Source: Oceanicella sp. SM1341
GTDB taxonomy: Bacteria; Pseudomonadota; Alphaproteobacteria; Rhodobacterales; Rhodobacteraceae
Reading direction: 5' to 3'
Length of the DNA: 64,000 nt
NCBI RefSeq assembly: GCF_003448965.1
Contig: NZ_QRGC01000017.1
Coordinates: 48,188 to 112,187 of the forward strand
Under the pieces are notes generated by a model, which saw nothing but the letters and a program-made list of their open reading frames with translations, had not been told where the DNA came from and searched no databases. This document shows, piece by piece, positions 41,958-51,699 of the stretch; positions within the stretch are counted from its first letter, which is position 1, and every line of letters starts with the position of its first letter. The translations under genes were made by a program, and so were the position numbers.

Positions 41958-42623
41958 CTACCAGCCGAGGATGCGCTTCGCGAAGGCGGGCGTGAGCGAT
42001 TTCTTCGCCGCCAGCGCCTCGGCGTCGAGCCGGGCCACCAGCGCCGCCGCCTCGCGCGCCGAGCGCTCCATCCGGGTGACGAGGAAGGGGATCAGCTCCG
42101 GCGGCACGGCGAGCTGCCGGTCGTCGAAGAGCTTCACCAGCAGGGCGGAGAGCAGCGCGTCATCCGGCGCGTGGATCTGCGCCACCTGCATCGCGCCGAG
42201 GCGCGAGGCGAGGTCGGGCAGCCCCACCTCCCAGCGCGCGGGCGCGCGCCGCGCGGTCACCAGGATCGGCCGGCGCGCCTCGGTCATCGCGTTCAGGAGG
42301 TGGAAGAGTGCTGCCTCGCGCGCCGGGTGGCCGGGCACCGCGGCATCGGCGTTTTCCAGCACCAGCGCGGCCTCGGCGAGCTCGGGCACCAGCGCCTCGG
42401 TGAGCGCCTCCGCCTCCAGCACCCGCGCGCCGAGATCGCCGGCCCAGACCTGCGCGAGATGGGTCTTGCCCGATTGCTCCGGCCCCACCAGCGCCAGCCT
42501 GCCCTGCGACCAGCCGGCCCAGAGATCGACCGCCGCCAGCGCGTCGGCGTTCGCCGGGCTCACGAAGAAGGCTTCGCGGTCCCGCGCGGCGCGCGTGGGG
42601 AGGTCGAAGATCAGCTGGGTCAT
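41958..42623 (-). CDS. hdaA: DnaA-related regulatory protein (HdaA-like)
   Basis: A 221-residue AAA+ protein related to DnaA domain III; in alphaproteobacteria HdaA promotes ATP hydrolysis by DnaA with the sliding clamp and so prevents over-initiation. The beginning [20 protein letters not shown] resembles the clamp-binding motif (QLIFDLP, hexapeptide-type). Walker A is [11 protein letters not shown], the Walker B region is ALVLENADA, and the arginine-rich SRLGAM plus a C-terminal helical lid complete the fold. The start overlaps the stop of the AI-2E gene as ATGA. Confidence 0.9.
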   Translation of the reverse strand: MTQLIFDLPTRAARDREAFFVSPANADALAAVDLWAGWSQGRLALVGPEQSGKTHLAQVWAGDLGARVLEAEALTEALVPELAEAALVLENADAAVPGHPAREAALFHLLNAMTEARRPILVTARRAPARWEVGLPDLASRLGAMQVAQIHAPDDALLSALLVKLFDDRQLAVPPELIPFLVTRMERSAREAAALVARLDAEALAAKKSLTPAFAKRILGW

Positions 42624-43687
42624 TCCACCGGCTCGTCTGGCGTGCCGCGGTAGAGGCGGCCGGACTGGTATTCGGCCATGGCAAAGCGCCCCAGCACCCC
42701 GATGGCCGCCGCCACCGGCACGGCGATCAGCAGGCCGGGGAAGCCCATCACCGCCCCGAAGGCGGAGAGGGCGAACATCAGCCACACCGGGTGCAGCCCC
42801 ACCGAGCCGCCCACCAGCCGCGGGGTGAGCACGTTGCCCTCCACCGCCTGGCCGATGACGAACACGCCGGCCACCGCCGCGATCCACGGCCATTCGCCCC
42901 AGAACTGGAACAGCGCGAGGCCGATCGACATCGCGCCCCCCACGATGGAGCCCACGAAGGGAATGAAGCTGATGAGCCCGGCCACCAGCCCGATCACCAG
43001 CCCGAACTGCAGCCCCAGGATGGCCAGCGCCACCGCGTAGAAGGTGCCGAGGATGACGCAGACCAGCATCTGCCCGCGCACGAAGCCGGCCAGCACCCGG
43101 TCGACCTTGAGCGCGAGGTCGCGGATCACCGGGGCGTGCTGGCGCGGCAGCCAGCTGTCGATGGCCGCGATCATCCGGTCCCAGTCGAGCAGCAGGTAGA
43201 AGGCCACCACCGGGGCAACCACGATGAGCAGCAGGAAGTCGATCAGCGCCAGCGACGAGCTCAGCAGGCTGTTGAGCATCGCGATGCCCTTCTGCTGCAG
43301 CGTGTCGGAGGCCGAGGACAGCGTGGTGCGCAGCGGGCTGTCCTCGGTGAGCAGGTCGGGATAGTGCTCGGAGAGGAAGGTCTGCAATTGGCGCACCATC
43401 TCCGGCGTGGTCTCGATCAGCGCCTGCACCTGGCGCACCACCGAGGGCACGAGGATGAGCAGCGCCCCTGCCGCGATCAGCAGCGCGACGAGGGTGATCA
43501 CCACGGTGGCCGCCACGCGCGACAGGCCCAGCCGCTCCAGCCGGTCCGCCACGGGATCGAGGAAATAGGCGATGGCCGCCCCCACCAGGAAGGGCACGAG
43601 CGCCTGCCCGATCGCCCACAGGATGACGATGAATATCACGAGGCCGATGCCCCAGTAGCGCAGCTGATCCCTCGTGCTCAGGCTCAT
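42620..43687 (-). CDS. AI-2E family transporter (PerM-like)
   Basis: A 355-residue inner-membrane protein with about eight helices. Family landmarks are the N-terminal pair with LVPFLVGAAIAYFLDPVADRL, a periplasmic-type helical middle, FYLLLDWDRM, FVRGQMLVCVILGTFYAVAL and the closing GSIVGGAMSIGL, VEGNVLTPRLVGGSVGLHP and GFPGLLIAVPVAAAIGV. Members export small molecules or ions (TqsA, PerM) but substrates are rarely known. It is linked to hdaA by a 4-bp overlap, as seen in related genomes. Confidence 0.93.
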   Translation of the reverse strand: MSLSTRDQLRYWGIGLVIFIVILWAIGQALVPFLVGAAIAYFLDPVADRLERLGLSRVAATVVITLVALLIAAGALLILVPSVVRQVQALIETTPEMVRQLQTFLSEHYPDLLTEDSPLRTTLSSASDTLQQKGIAMLNSLLSSSLALIDFLLLIVVAPVVAFYLLLDWDRMIAAIDSWLPRQHAPVIRDLALKVDRVLAGFVRGQMLVCVILGTFYAVALAILGLQFGLVIGLVAGLISFIPFVGSIVGGAMSIGLALFQFWGEWPWIAAVAGVFVIGQAVEGNVLTPRLVGGSVGLHPVWLMFALSAFGAVMGFPGLLIAVPVAAAIGVLGRFAMAEYQSGRLYRGTPDEPVE

Positions 43688-43769
43688 AGGCGGCCTCCCC
43701 CTCTCTCGGCTCCCAGATGACGCAGCGGCGCGCCTTATGCAAGTCGGAGCGGGGCCGCGGGCCCCGCCT

Positions 43770-44534
43770 TCAGCTGAACTGTTCGCGGATCAGGCGCTCC
43801 TCGAGGCCATGACCGGGATCGAAGAGCAGAGTATGCGCCACGCTCTCGTCGCTGGAAACCTCCGCCCAGAGCACGTCGCGCACCTCCACGTTATCGGCCA
43901 CCGCGGCCACGGGGCGCTTGTGCGGGTCGAGCACCTCGAAGCGCACCGTGGCGGTGATGGGCAGCAGCGCGCCGCGCCAGCGCCGGGGCCGGAAGGCCGA
44001 GATCGGCGTGAGCGCGAGGATCGCCGCCCCCACCGGGATGATCGGCCCGTGGGCGGAGTAGTTGTAGGCGGTGGAGCCCGCCGGGGTGCAGACCATCGCG
44101 CCGTCGCAGATCAGCTCGTGCATGCGCTCGCGCCCGTCGACATGGATGCGCAGGTGCGCGGCCTGCGGGCCGGCGCGCAGCAGCGAGACCTCGTTGATCG
44201 CCAGCGCCTCGGCCCGGGTGCCGTCGGCGCCCGCCGCGCGCATGCGCAGCGGGTTGATGACCGTTGTGGTGGCCTCGGCCAGCCGGTCCTCCAGCCCCTC
44301 GGGGTCATAGGCGTTCATCAGGAAGCCCACGGTGCCGCGGTTCATGCCGTAGACCGGCACGGCGAGCCCGCCGGTGGCGTGCAGCGTGGCGAGCATGAAC
44401 CCGTCGCCGCCCAGCGCCACGATCACCTCGGCCTCCTGCAGCCGGGCCTGGCCATAGCGCGCGGTGAGCGTGCCGAGCGCGGCCTGTGCCTCGGGCGCGC
44501 CCGATGCCGTGAAATGGATCCGTCTGCCGCTCAT
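43770..44534 (-). CDS. nadK: NAD kinase
   Basis: NadK phosphorylates NAD to NADP. The 254-residue protein has the diacylglycerol-kinase-like fold with the GGDG motif in [16 protein letters not shown], then [32 protein letters not shown] (NE/D motif) and the second-domain signature [21 protein letters not shown]. It starts at ATG 44532-44534. It is divergent from glyA with 258 bp between. Confidence 0.96.
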   Translation of the reverse strand: MSGRRIHFTASGAPEAQAALGTLTARYGQARLQEAEVIVALGGDGFMLATLHATGGLAVPVYGMNRGTVGFLMNAYDPEGLEDRLAEATTTVINPLRMRAAGADGTRAEALAINEVSLLRAGPQAAHLRIHVDGRERMHELICDGAMVCTPAGSTAYNYSAHGPIIPVGAAILALTPISAFRPRRWRGALLPITATVRFEVLDPHKRPVAAVADNVEVRDVLWAEVSSDESVAHTLLFDPGHGLEERLIREQFS

Positions 44535-44792
44535 GCCTGCCTCTCGCCCGGTCGCCCCTCTCCGGCGCGGCCCACCCTGCCCGCCCGGCCGGGCGGAGAC
44601 AAGGCAGGAAAATCCGCCCCGCCTGCGCCCGGGGGTTTCCGATCGGCGCGAAAGGTCGCGGATGGGCGCGGGGGGGACGCAATTGCACTGCCCGAACCGC
44701 CCCCGCGCTGTCACTTTGCCCGCGACAACCGGCCCCGGCAGCGCTAGAACCCGCGCGACCCCGCACCCGCCCCTGACTGGAGGAAGACGAGC

Positions 44793-46088
44793 ATGACCAC
44801 CGAAGTCCGCGACCCGGGATTCTTCACCGAGGCCCTCGCCGGCCGCGACCCCGAGCTCTTCAACGCCATCACCCTCGAGCTCGGCCGCCAGCGCGACGAG
44901 ATCGAGCTCATCGCCTCCGAGAACATCGTGAGCCGCGCGGTGATGGAGGCCCAGGGCTCGGTCCTCACCAACAAGTACGCCGAGGGCTACCCCGGCCGGC
45001 GCTACTACGGCGGCTGCCAGTTCGTCGACATCGCCGAGCAGCTCGCCATCGACCGCGCCTGCGCGCTCTTCGGCGCGAAATTCGCCAACGTGCAGCCCAA
45101 TTCCGGCAGCCAGGCCAACCAGGGCGCCTTCCAGGCCCTGATCAAGCCGGGCGACACCATCCTCGGGATGAACCTCGCCTCCGGCGGCCACCTCACCCAT
45201 GGGGCGGCGCCCAACCAGTCCGGCAAGTGGTTCAACGCCGTGCAGTACGGCGTGCGCAAGCAGGACAGCCTGCTCGACTACGACGAGGTGGAGGCGCTGG
45301 CGAAGGAGCACCAGCCCAAGCTGATCATCGCCGGCGGCTCGGCCATCCCGCGCCAGATCGACTTCGCCCGCTTCCGCGCCATCGCCGACAGCGTGGGCGC
45401 CTACCTGATGGTGGACATGGCACATTTCGCCGGTCTGGTGGCGGGCGGCGCCCACCCCAGCCCGATGCCCTATGCCGACGTGGTGACCACCACCACCCAC
45501 AAGACCCTGCGCGGGCCCCGCGGCGGCATGATCCTCACCAATGACGAGGCGATCGCGAAGAAGGTGAATTCGGCGATCTTCCCCGGCATCCAGGGCGGGC
45601 CGCTGATGCACGTGATCGCCGGCAAGGCCGCGGCCTTCGGCGAGGCGCTGCGCCCCGAGTTCAAGGCCTATGCGGCCCAGGTCGTCACCAACGCCCAGGC
45701 GCTGGCCGACGAGCTGATGAAGGGCGGGCTCGACATCGTCACCGGCGGCACCGACACCCACGTGATGCTGGTCGACCTGCGGCCCAAGGGCGTGAAGGGC
45801 AACGCGACCGAGAAGGCCCTCGGCCGCGCCCATATCACCTGCAACAAGAACGGCATCCCGTTCGATCCGGAGAAGCCGACCGTGACCTCCGGCGTGCGTC
45901 TCGGCACCCCGGCCGGCACCACCCGCGGCTTCGGCGAGGCCGAGTTCCGCGAGATCGGCCGGCTGATCACCGAGGTGGTCGACGGGCTCGCGGCCAACGG
46001 CGAAGAGGGCAACGGCGAGGTCGAGGCCGCGGTGAAGGCCAAGGTCGCCACGCTCTGCGCCGCCTTCCCGATCTACAAGGGGCTCTGA
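44793..46088 (+). CDS. glyA: serine hydroxymethyltransferase
   Basis: GlyA interconverts serine and glycine with tetrahydrofolate. The 431-residue PLP enzyme shows [40 protein letters not shown], the PLP-lysine motif [17 protein letters not shown] and the [10 protein letters not shown] segment. GGAGGAAG precedes the ATG by eight bases. nrdR and ribD follow on the same strand after a region of three abutting palindromes. Confidence 0.98.
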   Translation: MTTEVRDPGFFTEALAGRDPELFNAITLELGRQRDEIELIASENIVSRAVMEAQGSVLTNKYAEGYPGRRYYGGCQFVDIAEQLAIDRACALFGAKFANVQPNSGSQANQGAFQALIKPGDTILGMNLASGGHLTHGAAPNQSGKWFNAVQYGVRKQDSLLDYDEVEALAKEHQPKLIIAGGSAIPRQIDFARFRAIADSVGAYLMVDMAHFAGLVAGGAHPSPMPYADVVTTTTHKTLRGPRGGMILTNDEAIAKKVNSAIFPGIQGGPLMHVIAGKAAAFGEALRPEFKAYAAQVVTNAQALADELMKGGLDIVTGGTDTHVMLVDLRPKGVKGNATEKALGRAHITCNKNGIPFDPEKPTVTSGVRLGTPAGTTRGFGEAEFREIGRLITEVVDGLAANGEEGNGEVEAAVKAKVATLCAAFPIYKGL

Positions 46089-46115
46089 CCCCGGAGCGGT
46101 GCGCAACCCGCTTCC

Positions 46116-46185
46116 GGCCGTCCCCGCAAGGGGCCGGCCCTTCTCCGCCCGCGGGCGGAGAAGCTGCGCGCCCCGGGGCGCGCAG
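46116..46185. repeat. three directly abutting palindromes downstream of glyA
   Basis: Hairpin 1 at 46116-46139 (GGCCGTCCCC/GGGGCCGGCC, one mismatch, GCAA loop). Palindrome 2 at 46140-46163 is a perfect 24-mer built on CTTCTCCGCCCG. Palindrome 3 at 46164-46185 is a perfect 22-mer built on CTGCGCGCCCC. There is no base between the three. It begins 28 bp after the glyA stop, without a T-run. Confidence 0.9.
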
Positions 46186-46346
46186 GGAAGCGGCACCGCC
46201 CGGCCCCGGCGCCACGCCCGGGCCTGTTCCCGACCGGTCCCGGCCTTGCTGCGCCGCACCCCATATCTGGGGCCGGTCATTCTCCCCTACCCAAGCCTTC
46301 GCGGGTTGCCTATACTGGTGCCTGACGGAGCTCCAGGGGGAACAAG

Positions 46347-46823
46347 ATGCGCTGCCCGTTCTGTGGAAATGTCGAAACCCAGGTGAAGGACAGCCGGCCG
46401 GCCGAGGACCACGTGTCGATCCGCCGTCGCCGCTACTGCCCGGCCTGCGCGGGTCGCTTCACGACCTACGAGCGCGTGCAGCTGCGCGACCTCACGGTGA
46501 TCAAGAAGAACGGCCGCCGCGAGAACTTCGACCGCGACAAGCTCGAGCGCTCGATCCGCATCGCGCTGCAGAAGCGCCCGGTGGAGCCCGAGCGCGTGGA
46601 CCAGATGATCTCCGGCATCGTGCGCCGGCTCGAGTCGATGGGCGACTCGGACGTGAAATCCGACGCCATCGGCGCCATCGTGATGGAAACCCTCGCGCGC
46701 ATCGACACCGTGGCCTATGTCCGCTTCGCCTCCGTCTACAAGAATTTCCAGGCCGCCGATGACTTCGAGGATTTCGTTGCCGAGCTCCGGCCCACTGTCA
46801 CCGCCGTCCTCGATGGGGACTGA
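46347..46823 (+). CDS. nrdR: transcriptional repressor NrdR
   Basis: NrdR senses ATP/dATP and represses ribonucleotide reductase genes. The 158-residue protein has the N-terminal zinc ribbon (Cys3, Cys6, Cys31, Cys34 in MRCPFCG and [16 protein letters not shown]) and an ATP-cone domain ([20 protein letters not shown]). It ends with [20 protein letters not shown]. The start has AGGGGGAAC upstream. It overlaps ribD by 11 bp. Confidence 0.97.
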   Translation: MRCPFCGNVETQVKDSRPAEDHVSIRRRRYCPACAGRFTTYERVQLRDLTVIKKNGRRENFDRDKLERSIRIALQKRPVEPERVDQMISGIVRRLESMGDSDVKSDAIGAIVMETLARIDTVAYVRFASVYKNFQAADDFEDFVAELRPTVTAVLDGD

Positions 46824-47931
46824 GCGGCCCGTCTCCGACGCCGACCGCCGCTTTCTCGCCATGGCCTTCGCCCTCGCCGCCCGGGGGCTGGGGCGCGTCT
46901 GGCCGAACCCGGCGGTGGGCTGCGTCATCGTGCAGGGCAGCCGGGTGGTGGGCCGCGGCTGGACCCAGCCCGGCGGCCGCCCGCATGCCGAGGCCATGGC
47001 CCTCGCCCAGGCCGGGCCGGCGGCACGCGGCGCCACCGCCTATGTCACGCTCGAGCCCTGCGCCCACCACGGCCGCACACCGCCCTGCGCCGACGCGCTG
47101 GTGACCTCGGGCATCGCCCGGGTCGTCTCCACCCTCGAGGACCCCGACCCCCGCGTCTCCGGCCGCGGCTTTGCCCGGCTGCATGACGCGGGCATCCCCG
47201 TGACCCGCGGGGTGATGACCGAGGAGGCCCGGGCGGTGAACCGCGGCTTCCTCACCCGCATCACCCTCGGCCGGCCGATGGTGACGCTCAAGCTCGCCAC
47301 CACGCTCGACGGGCGCATCGCCACCGCCACCGGCGAAAGCCGCTGGATCACCGGCCCCGAGGCGCGCCGCCTCGTGCACCTGATGCGCGCGCGCCACGAC
47401 GGCATCCTCGTGGGCGCCGGCACCGCGCGCAGCGACAACCCGATGCTCGACGTGCGCGGCATCGGGCTCGAGGCCGCCGCGCCGGTGCGGGTGGTGGCCG
47501 ATGCGCGGCTGAGCCTCGGCGCGGGCTCGCGCCTCGTGGCCAGCGCCGGGGCGATCCCGCTCTGGGTGGCCTGCGGGCCGCAGGCGCCCGCGGCCGGGCG
47601 CGAGATGCTCGAGGCCGCCGGCGCCGAGCTGATGCCCTGCGCCACCGGCCCGGGCGGCGGCATCGACCTGCCCGACCTGCTCACCCGGCTCGGCACCCGC
47701 GGCATGACCCGGCTGATGTGCGAGGGCGGCGCCCGGCTCGCCGCGGCGCTGCTGCGCGCCGGCCTCGTCGACCGGCTGGTGACCTTCACCGCCGGCCGGG
47801 CCATCGGCGGCGAGGGCACGCCGGCCATCGCCGGGCTCGGCCTCGAACGCCTCGCCGACGCGCCGGCCTTCCGCCTCGCCGAGCATCGCCGCGTGGGCAC
47901 CGACCTGATGAGCACCTGGGAGCGCGGCTGA
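46813..47931 (+). CDS. ribD: bifunctional riboflavin deaminase/reductase RibD
   Basis: RibD performs the second and third steps of riboflavin synthesis. The 372-residue protein has the N-terminal CMP/dCMP-deaminase zinc motif ([24 protein letters not shown]) and the C-terminal reductase domain ([58 protein letters not shown]). ATG 46813 ([14 protein letters not shown]) overlaps the end of nrdR by 11 bp, so translation is probably coupled. In relatives ribE normally follows directly; here ribE is 3.8 kb away. Confidence 0.95.
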   Translation: MGTERPVSDADRRFLAMAFALAARGLGRVWPNPAVGCVIVQGSRVVGRGWTQPGGRPHAEAMALAQAGPAARGATAYVTLEPCAHHGRTPPCADALVTSGIARVVSTLEDPDPRVSGRGFARLHDAGIPVTRGVMTEEARAVNRGFLTRITLGRPMVTLKLATTLDGRIATATGESRWITGPEARRLVHLMRARHDGILVGAGTARSDNPMLDVRGIGLEAAAPVRVVADARLSLGAGSRLVASAGAIPLWVACGPQAPAAGREMLEAAGAELMPCATGPGGGIDLPDLLTRLGTRGMTRLMCEGGARLAAALLRAGLVDRLVTFTAGRAIGGEGTPAIAGLGLERLADAPAFRLAEHRRVGTDLMSTWERG

Positions 47932-48268
47932 GCGCCCGACCGGATGCTGCTTCCCCGCCCGAGGCCTTCGCCCGGTCCGGACATCGGCGTTCGGGGCTAC
48001 CCCGGCCAGCGGCGCGAAAGCCCGCACCCGCCGCTTCCGCCGCCCGACCGCCGGTTCCCGGCACGAAGCCAGCGCCTCGGGGGGCATCGAGCCCCCGCTC
48101 GGCGCTCGCCGCCGTCTTGCGCCGGCGGCCCCGGCACCTTCCCGTGCGTCAGCCCGGCCCCGGACCCGCGGCTGCGGGCCACTCCGGCCTTGCGGCTCCC
48201 CCCACCGGCTTGCCATGCTCCCGGCCGCACCCGCAGACCCGCGACACGGCATGCCGTAGGAGGCCCGC
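47932..48268. other. 337-bp gap between ribD and the FAD oxidoreductase, with hairpins
   Basis: No gene is seen. The notable content is AGCGCC-n3-GGGGGCATCGAGCCCCC-n3-GGCGCT (48071-48106; inner 17-mer 48080-48096), closely followed by GCCGCCG/CGGCGGC (48108-48114 with 48123-48129). The last 20 bases supply the ribosome binding site GGAGG for the downstream gene. Confidence 0.65.
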
Positions 48269-49636
48269 TTGACCCAGACCAGCATCACCGAACCGGCGCG
48301 CGAGACCCCGGTCATCCACCGCACCGACGTGCTCGTGGTCGGCTCCGGCCCGGGCGGGCTCGCGGCGGCGCTGGCCGCGGCGCGCTGCGGGGTCGAGGTG
48401 ACGCTGCTCGAGCGCTTCGGCTGCTTCGGCGGCAACATCACCGTGGTGGGCGTCGAGGGCTTTGCCTGGTACCGCCACGAGGAGACGGTGGAGGCCGGCG
48501 GCATCGGCCGGGAGTTCGAGGACCGCGCCCGCGACATGGGCGCCGCCGTGCCCGAGGTGCAGTCGCTGAGCTACGAGATCGACAGCGAGGGGTTCAAGCT
48601 GGTCGCCGACACGCTGGTGCAGGAGGCGGGCATCCACCCGATGCTGCACCGCCAGTTCGTCGCGCCGATCATGGAGGGCGACACCATCCGCGGCGTGATC
48701 GTGGAATCGAAGGCCGGGCGCGAGGCGATCCTTGCCCGCCGGGTGATCGACGCCACCGGCGACGCCGACGTGGCGGTGCGCGCCGGCGCCCCCGCCTTCA
48801 AGACCCCGGTGGAGGAGATGCAGGCGGCGAGCGTGATGTTCCACCTCGCCGGTGTCGACAAGGCCGCCTTCATGGCCGGCGTGCGCGCTGACCCGCAGAC
48901 CTATGCCAACTGGTCGACCGGCGAATGGCAGGTGGAGACCGACACCAAGGAGGACACGCTGTTCTCCCCCTTCCTCGCCAAGCCCTTCGCGCAGGCGATC
49001 CGCGAGGGCGTGATCCCTGCGCATCTCAACACCATCGGCGGCACCTGGGGCGCGGTGCATGACAGCGGCGAGATGACCTACATGAACCTCGTCCACCTCG
49101 CCGGCTGCGACGGCACCGACCCCGACAGCATGACCCGTTTCGAGATCGAGGGCCGGGCCCAGGCGATGCACGCCATCGAGGCGCTACGGCGCTACACGCC
49201 GGGCTGCGAGGGCGTGCGGCTGCGCAACTTCGGCATGTCCATCGGCATCCGCGACACCCGCAAGATCGACGCCGCCTACAACATGACCGAGCGCGACGTG
49301 CGCGGCCAGGCCCGCTTCGAGGACAGCATCGGCATCTACCCCGAGTTCATCGACGGCTACGGCGTGCTGATCCTGCCCACCACCGGGCGCTACATGCACA
49401 TCCCCTACCGCGCGATGCTGCCGAAGGGCGTGCGCCACCTCATCGTGGCCGGCCGGGCGATCGGCGGCGACCGCATCGCCCATGCCGCCACGCGCAACAT
49501 GGCCTGCTGCGCGGTGGCCGGCCAGGGCGCGGGCGTGGCCGCCGCCTGGGCCGTGCGCCACGACCGCGACTTCGACGAGGTCGACGTGACCGCCGTGCGC
49601 ACCCTCCTCGCCGCCCAGGGCGTGCGGCTCGACTGA
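48269..49636 (+). CDS. FAD-dependent oxidoreductase
   Basis: A 455-residue flavoprotein of the FAD_oxidored (PF12831-type) group. The Rossmann motif is LVVGSGPGGLAAALAAA (residues 22-38) with ERFGCFGGNITVVG next to it. Further FAD contacts are VIDATGDADVAVRAG and, near the C-terminus, IVAGRAIGGDRIAHAATRNM. Substrate unknown. The start is a TTG at 48269-48271 with GGAGG six bases upstream; no ATG gives an open frame with a better site. It is downstream of ribD in the same direction, and the codon pattern is like the neighbours, so transfer is not obvious from the gene itself. Confidence 0.82.
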   Translation: MTQTSITEPARETPVIHRTDVLVVGSGPGGLAAALAAARCGVEVTLLERFGCFGGNITVVGVEGFAWYRHEETVEAGGIGREFEDRARDMGAAVPEVQSLSYEIDSEGFKLVADTLVQEAGIHPMLHRQFVAPIMEGDTIRGVIVESKAGREAILARRVIDATGDADVAVRAGAPAFKTPVEEMQAASVMFHLAGVDKAAFMAGVRADPQTYANWSTGEWQVETDTKEDTLFSPFLAKPFAQAIREGVIPAHLNTIGGTWGAVHDSGEMTYMNLVHLAGCDGTDPDSMTRFEIEGRAQAMHAIEALRRYTPGCEGVRLRNFGMSIGIRDTRKIDAAYNMTERDVRGQARFEDSIGIYPEFIDGYGVLILPTTGRYMHIPYRAMLPKGVRHLIVAGRAIGGDRIAHAATRNMACCAVAGQGAGVAAAWAVRHDRDFDEVDVTAVRTLLAAQGVRLD

Positions 49637-49872
49637 CGGCCCGGGCAACCGGGCGAGGCGCCGGCGCCCCGGGCGCGCTCCGGCAGACGGGATCCGCGGG
49701 GATCGGGCCGGGCCGCGCGGGCGGGCGCGGGTCCGGGCAGGAGCGCGCAGGGCTCAGACCGTCTGGGCCCGACGCGGCCTCCGAACAGGCATCGCCCCCG
49801 GGCTCCGGGACCGCTCACGAGCCCCCGGCATGGCCCCCGCCCCCGGCGTCCGTCCCGATCACCCCCCACGAA

Positions 49873-49906
49873 AAAGGGCCGCCCCGATCCCCCGGGGCGG
49901 CCCTTT
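49873..49906 (-). terminator. intrinsic terminator shared by convergent FAD oxidoreductase and wza-like genes
   Basis: A perfect 14-bp stem (AAAGGGCCGCCCCG with its complement) around a 6-nt loop. The minus strand continues TTTTTCGTG, the plus strand CCCTTTCGC, so it is strongest for the minus-strand gene that stops at 49927 but could act both ways. Confidence 0.93.
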
Positions 49907-49926
49907 CGCTGTCAGCGTCGCGCGGC

Positions 49927-51066
49927 TCAGCGCGAGAGGTTGTTCACCGTGCCGGCGAAGCTCACCAGCGGCGAGAGCGAGCTCAGCGTCTTGATCACGC
50001 GGACCATCGGCGCCTCGGTCACGTAGAGCACGTCGCCGTTGCGGATGCCGAAGGAGCCGGCGGTGAACATGCCGCCCGGCTTGGTGAGGTCGATCACGTA
50101 GGCGGTGTTCACCGGCTCGGCGAAGCTCTTGCCGGGCTGCACCTTGCTGGCGATGTCCGGCAGCTCGGTGCGGAACACGAACACGCCCTGCGGGTTGGCG
50201 AGCTGCGAGTTCAGCCCGCCCACCAGGCCCAGCGCCTCGAGCGCGGTGATGTTGCGCGAGGGGAAGGGCACCCGCTGCTGCGCGCCGAAGGCACCCAGGG
50301 CGGTGAAGGTGCGCCGGTCACGCTCGATGATGACCGAGTCGTCGGCCTGCAGCGGCACGTCGAAGGCCGGGTTGTCGTAGAGGTCCTGCAGCCAGATCTG
50401 GCCGCTCTGGGTGCCGCGGCGCATCTTGATGATCGCCACTTCCGGGTCGAGCGAGATGCCGCCGGCCATGGAGAGCATGCCGATCAGCTCCTGGGTGGAG
50501 GCCTCGATCGGGTAGACGCCCGGGGAATTGACCGAACCGAGGATCTTCACGGTGGCCGAATCCGAGCGCACGCGCCGCACCTCCACCTGGGGGTCCGGCG
50601 TCTGGCCCTGCAGGCCGGCGGTGATGACTTGGCGCAGGTCCTCGGGCGAGCGGCCGGCGGCGCGGATGCGCCCGACGTAGGGCACGAAGATGTAGCCGGT
50701 CTGGTCGATCTGGGTTTCCTGCAGCGAGGTCTGCTTGGTGCCCATGCTGGCCAGCAGCCCGTTGTCGACGTTCTCCCAGATGGTGATGGAGATGCTGTCG
50801 CCGGGACCGAAGAGGTCGACGTTCTGCTCCATCGCGTTGAGGAAGCTCGTGCCGAAGTTCAGCGTCTCGTCCCGGGCGGCGAAGCGCGCGACCTGGTCGG
50901 TCACGTCCACCACCTCGAAGGGCAGCGACTCGGCGTCATCGTCCGGCGTGCCGGCCTCGATCTCGGTCATGCTCGGGCCCGATCTGGGCAGTCCGCAGGC
51001 CGAAAGTGGAAGAATCAACGCAAGGGCCGCATATCTCAGCGGTCCGGTCGCAAAGAGCCTGATCAC
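49927..51066 (-). CDS. polysaccharide biosynthesis/export lipoprotein (Wza-like)
   Basis: A 379-residue outer-membrane polysaccharide exporter subunit. The signal peptide ends in ILPLSAC, so Cys24 would be lipidated. It has the Poly_export domain (DLFGPGDSISITIWENVDNG; GYIFVPYVGRIRAAGRSPEDL), then two or three SLBB domains (VKILGSVNSPGVYPIEASTQ; RNITALEALGLVGGL; FGIRNGDVLYVTEAPMV). The start is the GTG at 51064-51066 with AGAGGGA eight bases upstream. The frame is open far upstream through the repeat array, but that translation is low-complexity and is not counted. No other polysaccharide gene is in the window. Confidence 0.88.
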   Translation of the reverse strand: MIRLFATGPLRYAALALILPLSACGLPRSGPSMTEIEAGTPDDDAESLPFEVVDVTDQVARFAARDETLNFGTSFLNAMEQNVDLFGPGDSISITIWENVDNGLLASMGTKQTSLQETQIDQTGYIFVPYVGRIRAAGRSPEDLRQVITAGLQGQTPDPQVEVRRVRSDSATVKILGSVNSPGVYPIEASTQELIGMLSMAGGISLDPEVAIIKMRRGTQSGQIWLQDLYDNPAFDVPLQADDSVIIERDRRTFTALGAFGAQQRVPFPSRNITALEALGLVGGLNSQLANPQGVFVFRTELPDIASKVQPGKSFAEPVNTAYVIDLTKPGGMFTAGSFGIRNGDVLYVTEAPMVRVIKTLSSLSPLVSFAGTVNNLSR

Positions 51067-51699
51067 AGTTTTGTCCCTCTTATGGCCTTTTTTTCCGAGC
51101 GTTCCGCCCTGGCAGTCTTCGGAGCGTTTCGCCCCCGCTTTTCCGGGGCATCCGCCCCGGCTTGCTCTGTTCCGGGGCATTCGCCCCGCTTGCTTTGTTC
51201 CGGGGCGGATGGCCCCGGCCTGGTCCGGCTCGGGGCCATGCGCCCCGACATTGCTTCCCCGGGGCCATGCGCCCCGACATTGCTTCCTCGGGGCCTTCGC
51301 CCCGACATTGCTTCTGCACGGCCTTTCGGCCCGGGTGACGGTCTCCACGGCCTTCCGGCCCCGACCTGCATCGTCCGGGGCCATCGGGCCACGAATTTCC
51401 GTCCGTGCGGGCCGCGCGGGCACCGGGCGTTCCTCCCGGCGGCCCGGGCGCCGCGCCCTGCCGCGCCGGGGGGCATCGCGCCCCGCTCTCCGGGCGTTCC
51501 GTCCCGGTCGTGCCGCGGCCCGGCCTTCGGCGCTCCGGGCGTTCTGCCCCGGCCGCGCAACCGATGGTAGCGTATCGCAGGCAGGGGAAAAAGCCCTATC
51601 GCTGCGGCGCGGCAGCCGCCGGAAAAACGCCGGCGTGGCTTGCGTACATCGCGGCTGCACGCTACTTCCCTAGCCCGGCAGCGCGGAAAGGCGAGAGAA
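51067..51699. other. 633-bp region between wza-like gene and ribE
   Basis: Contains the long hairpin-repeat array (listed separately) next to the wza-like gene and, nearer ribE, a less GC-rich stretch (51560-51690). The latter includes a possible minus-strand -10 TACCAT at about 51564-51569. If that is the wza-like promoter, the whole array is a 5' leader of about 500 nt. The conserved FMN-riboswitch segments are not found before ribE. Confidence 0.55.
51097..51560. repeat. long array of about 16 hairpin-plus-spacer units, 26-29-bp period
   Basis: Units have the form (C)GGGGC-n4-6-GCCCCG followed by an 11-12-base spacer. The clearest block has three copies starting at 51231, 51260 and 51289 that share GCCCCGACATTGCTTC. 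Left-hand units use GCTTGCT(C/T)TGTT as spacer. Units toward 51500-51560 use GGGCGTTC-n2-CCCGG, and the GCGTTCCGC core is shared with the array at 2813-2968. One unit (about 51468-51484) is a variant of the 17-nt hairpin. Confidence 0.85.

Noticed and set aside
44535..44792. Glycine riboswitch before glyA
   Set aside because: No recognisable glycine aptamer core; only GC-rich DNA and a plain ribosome binding site.
51560..51699. FMN riboswitch before ribE
   Set aside because: The conserved RFN segments (for example AGGGTGAAATTCCC-like) are not present.
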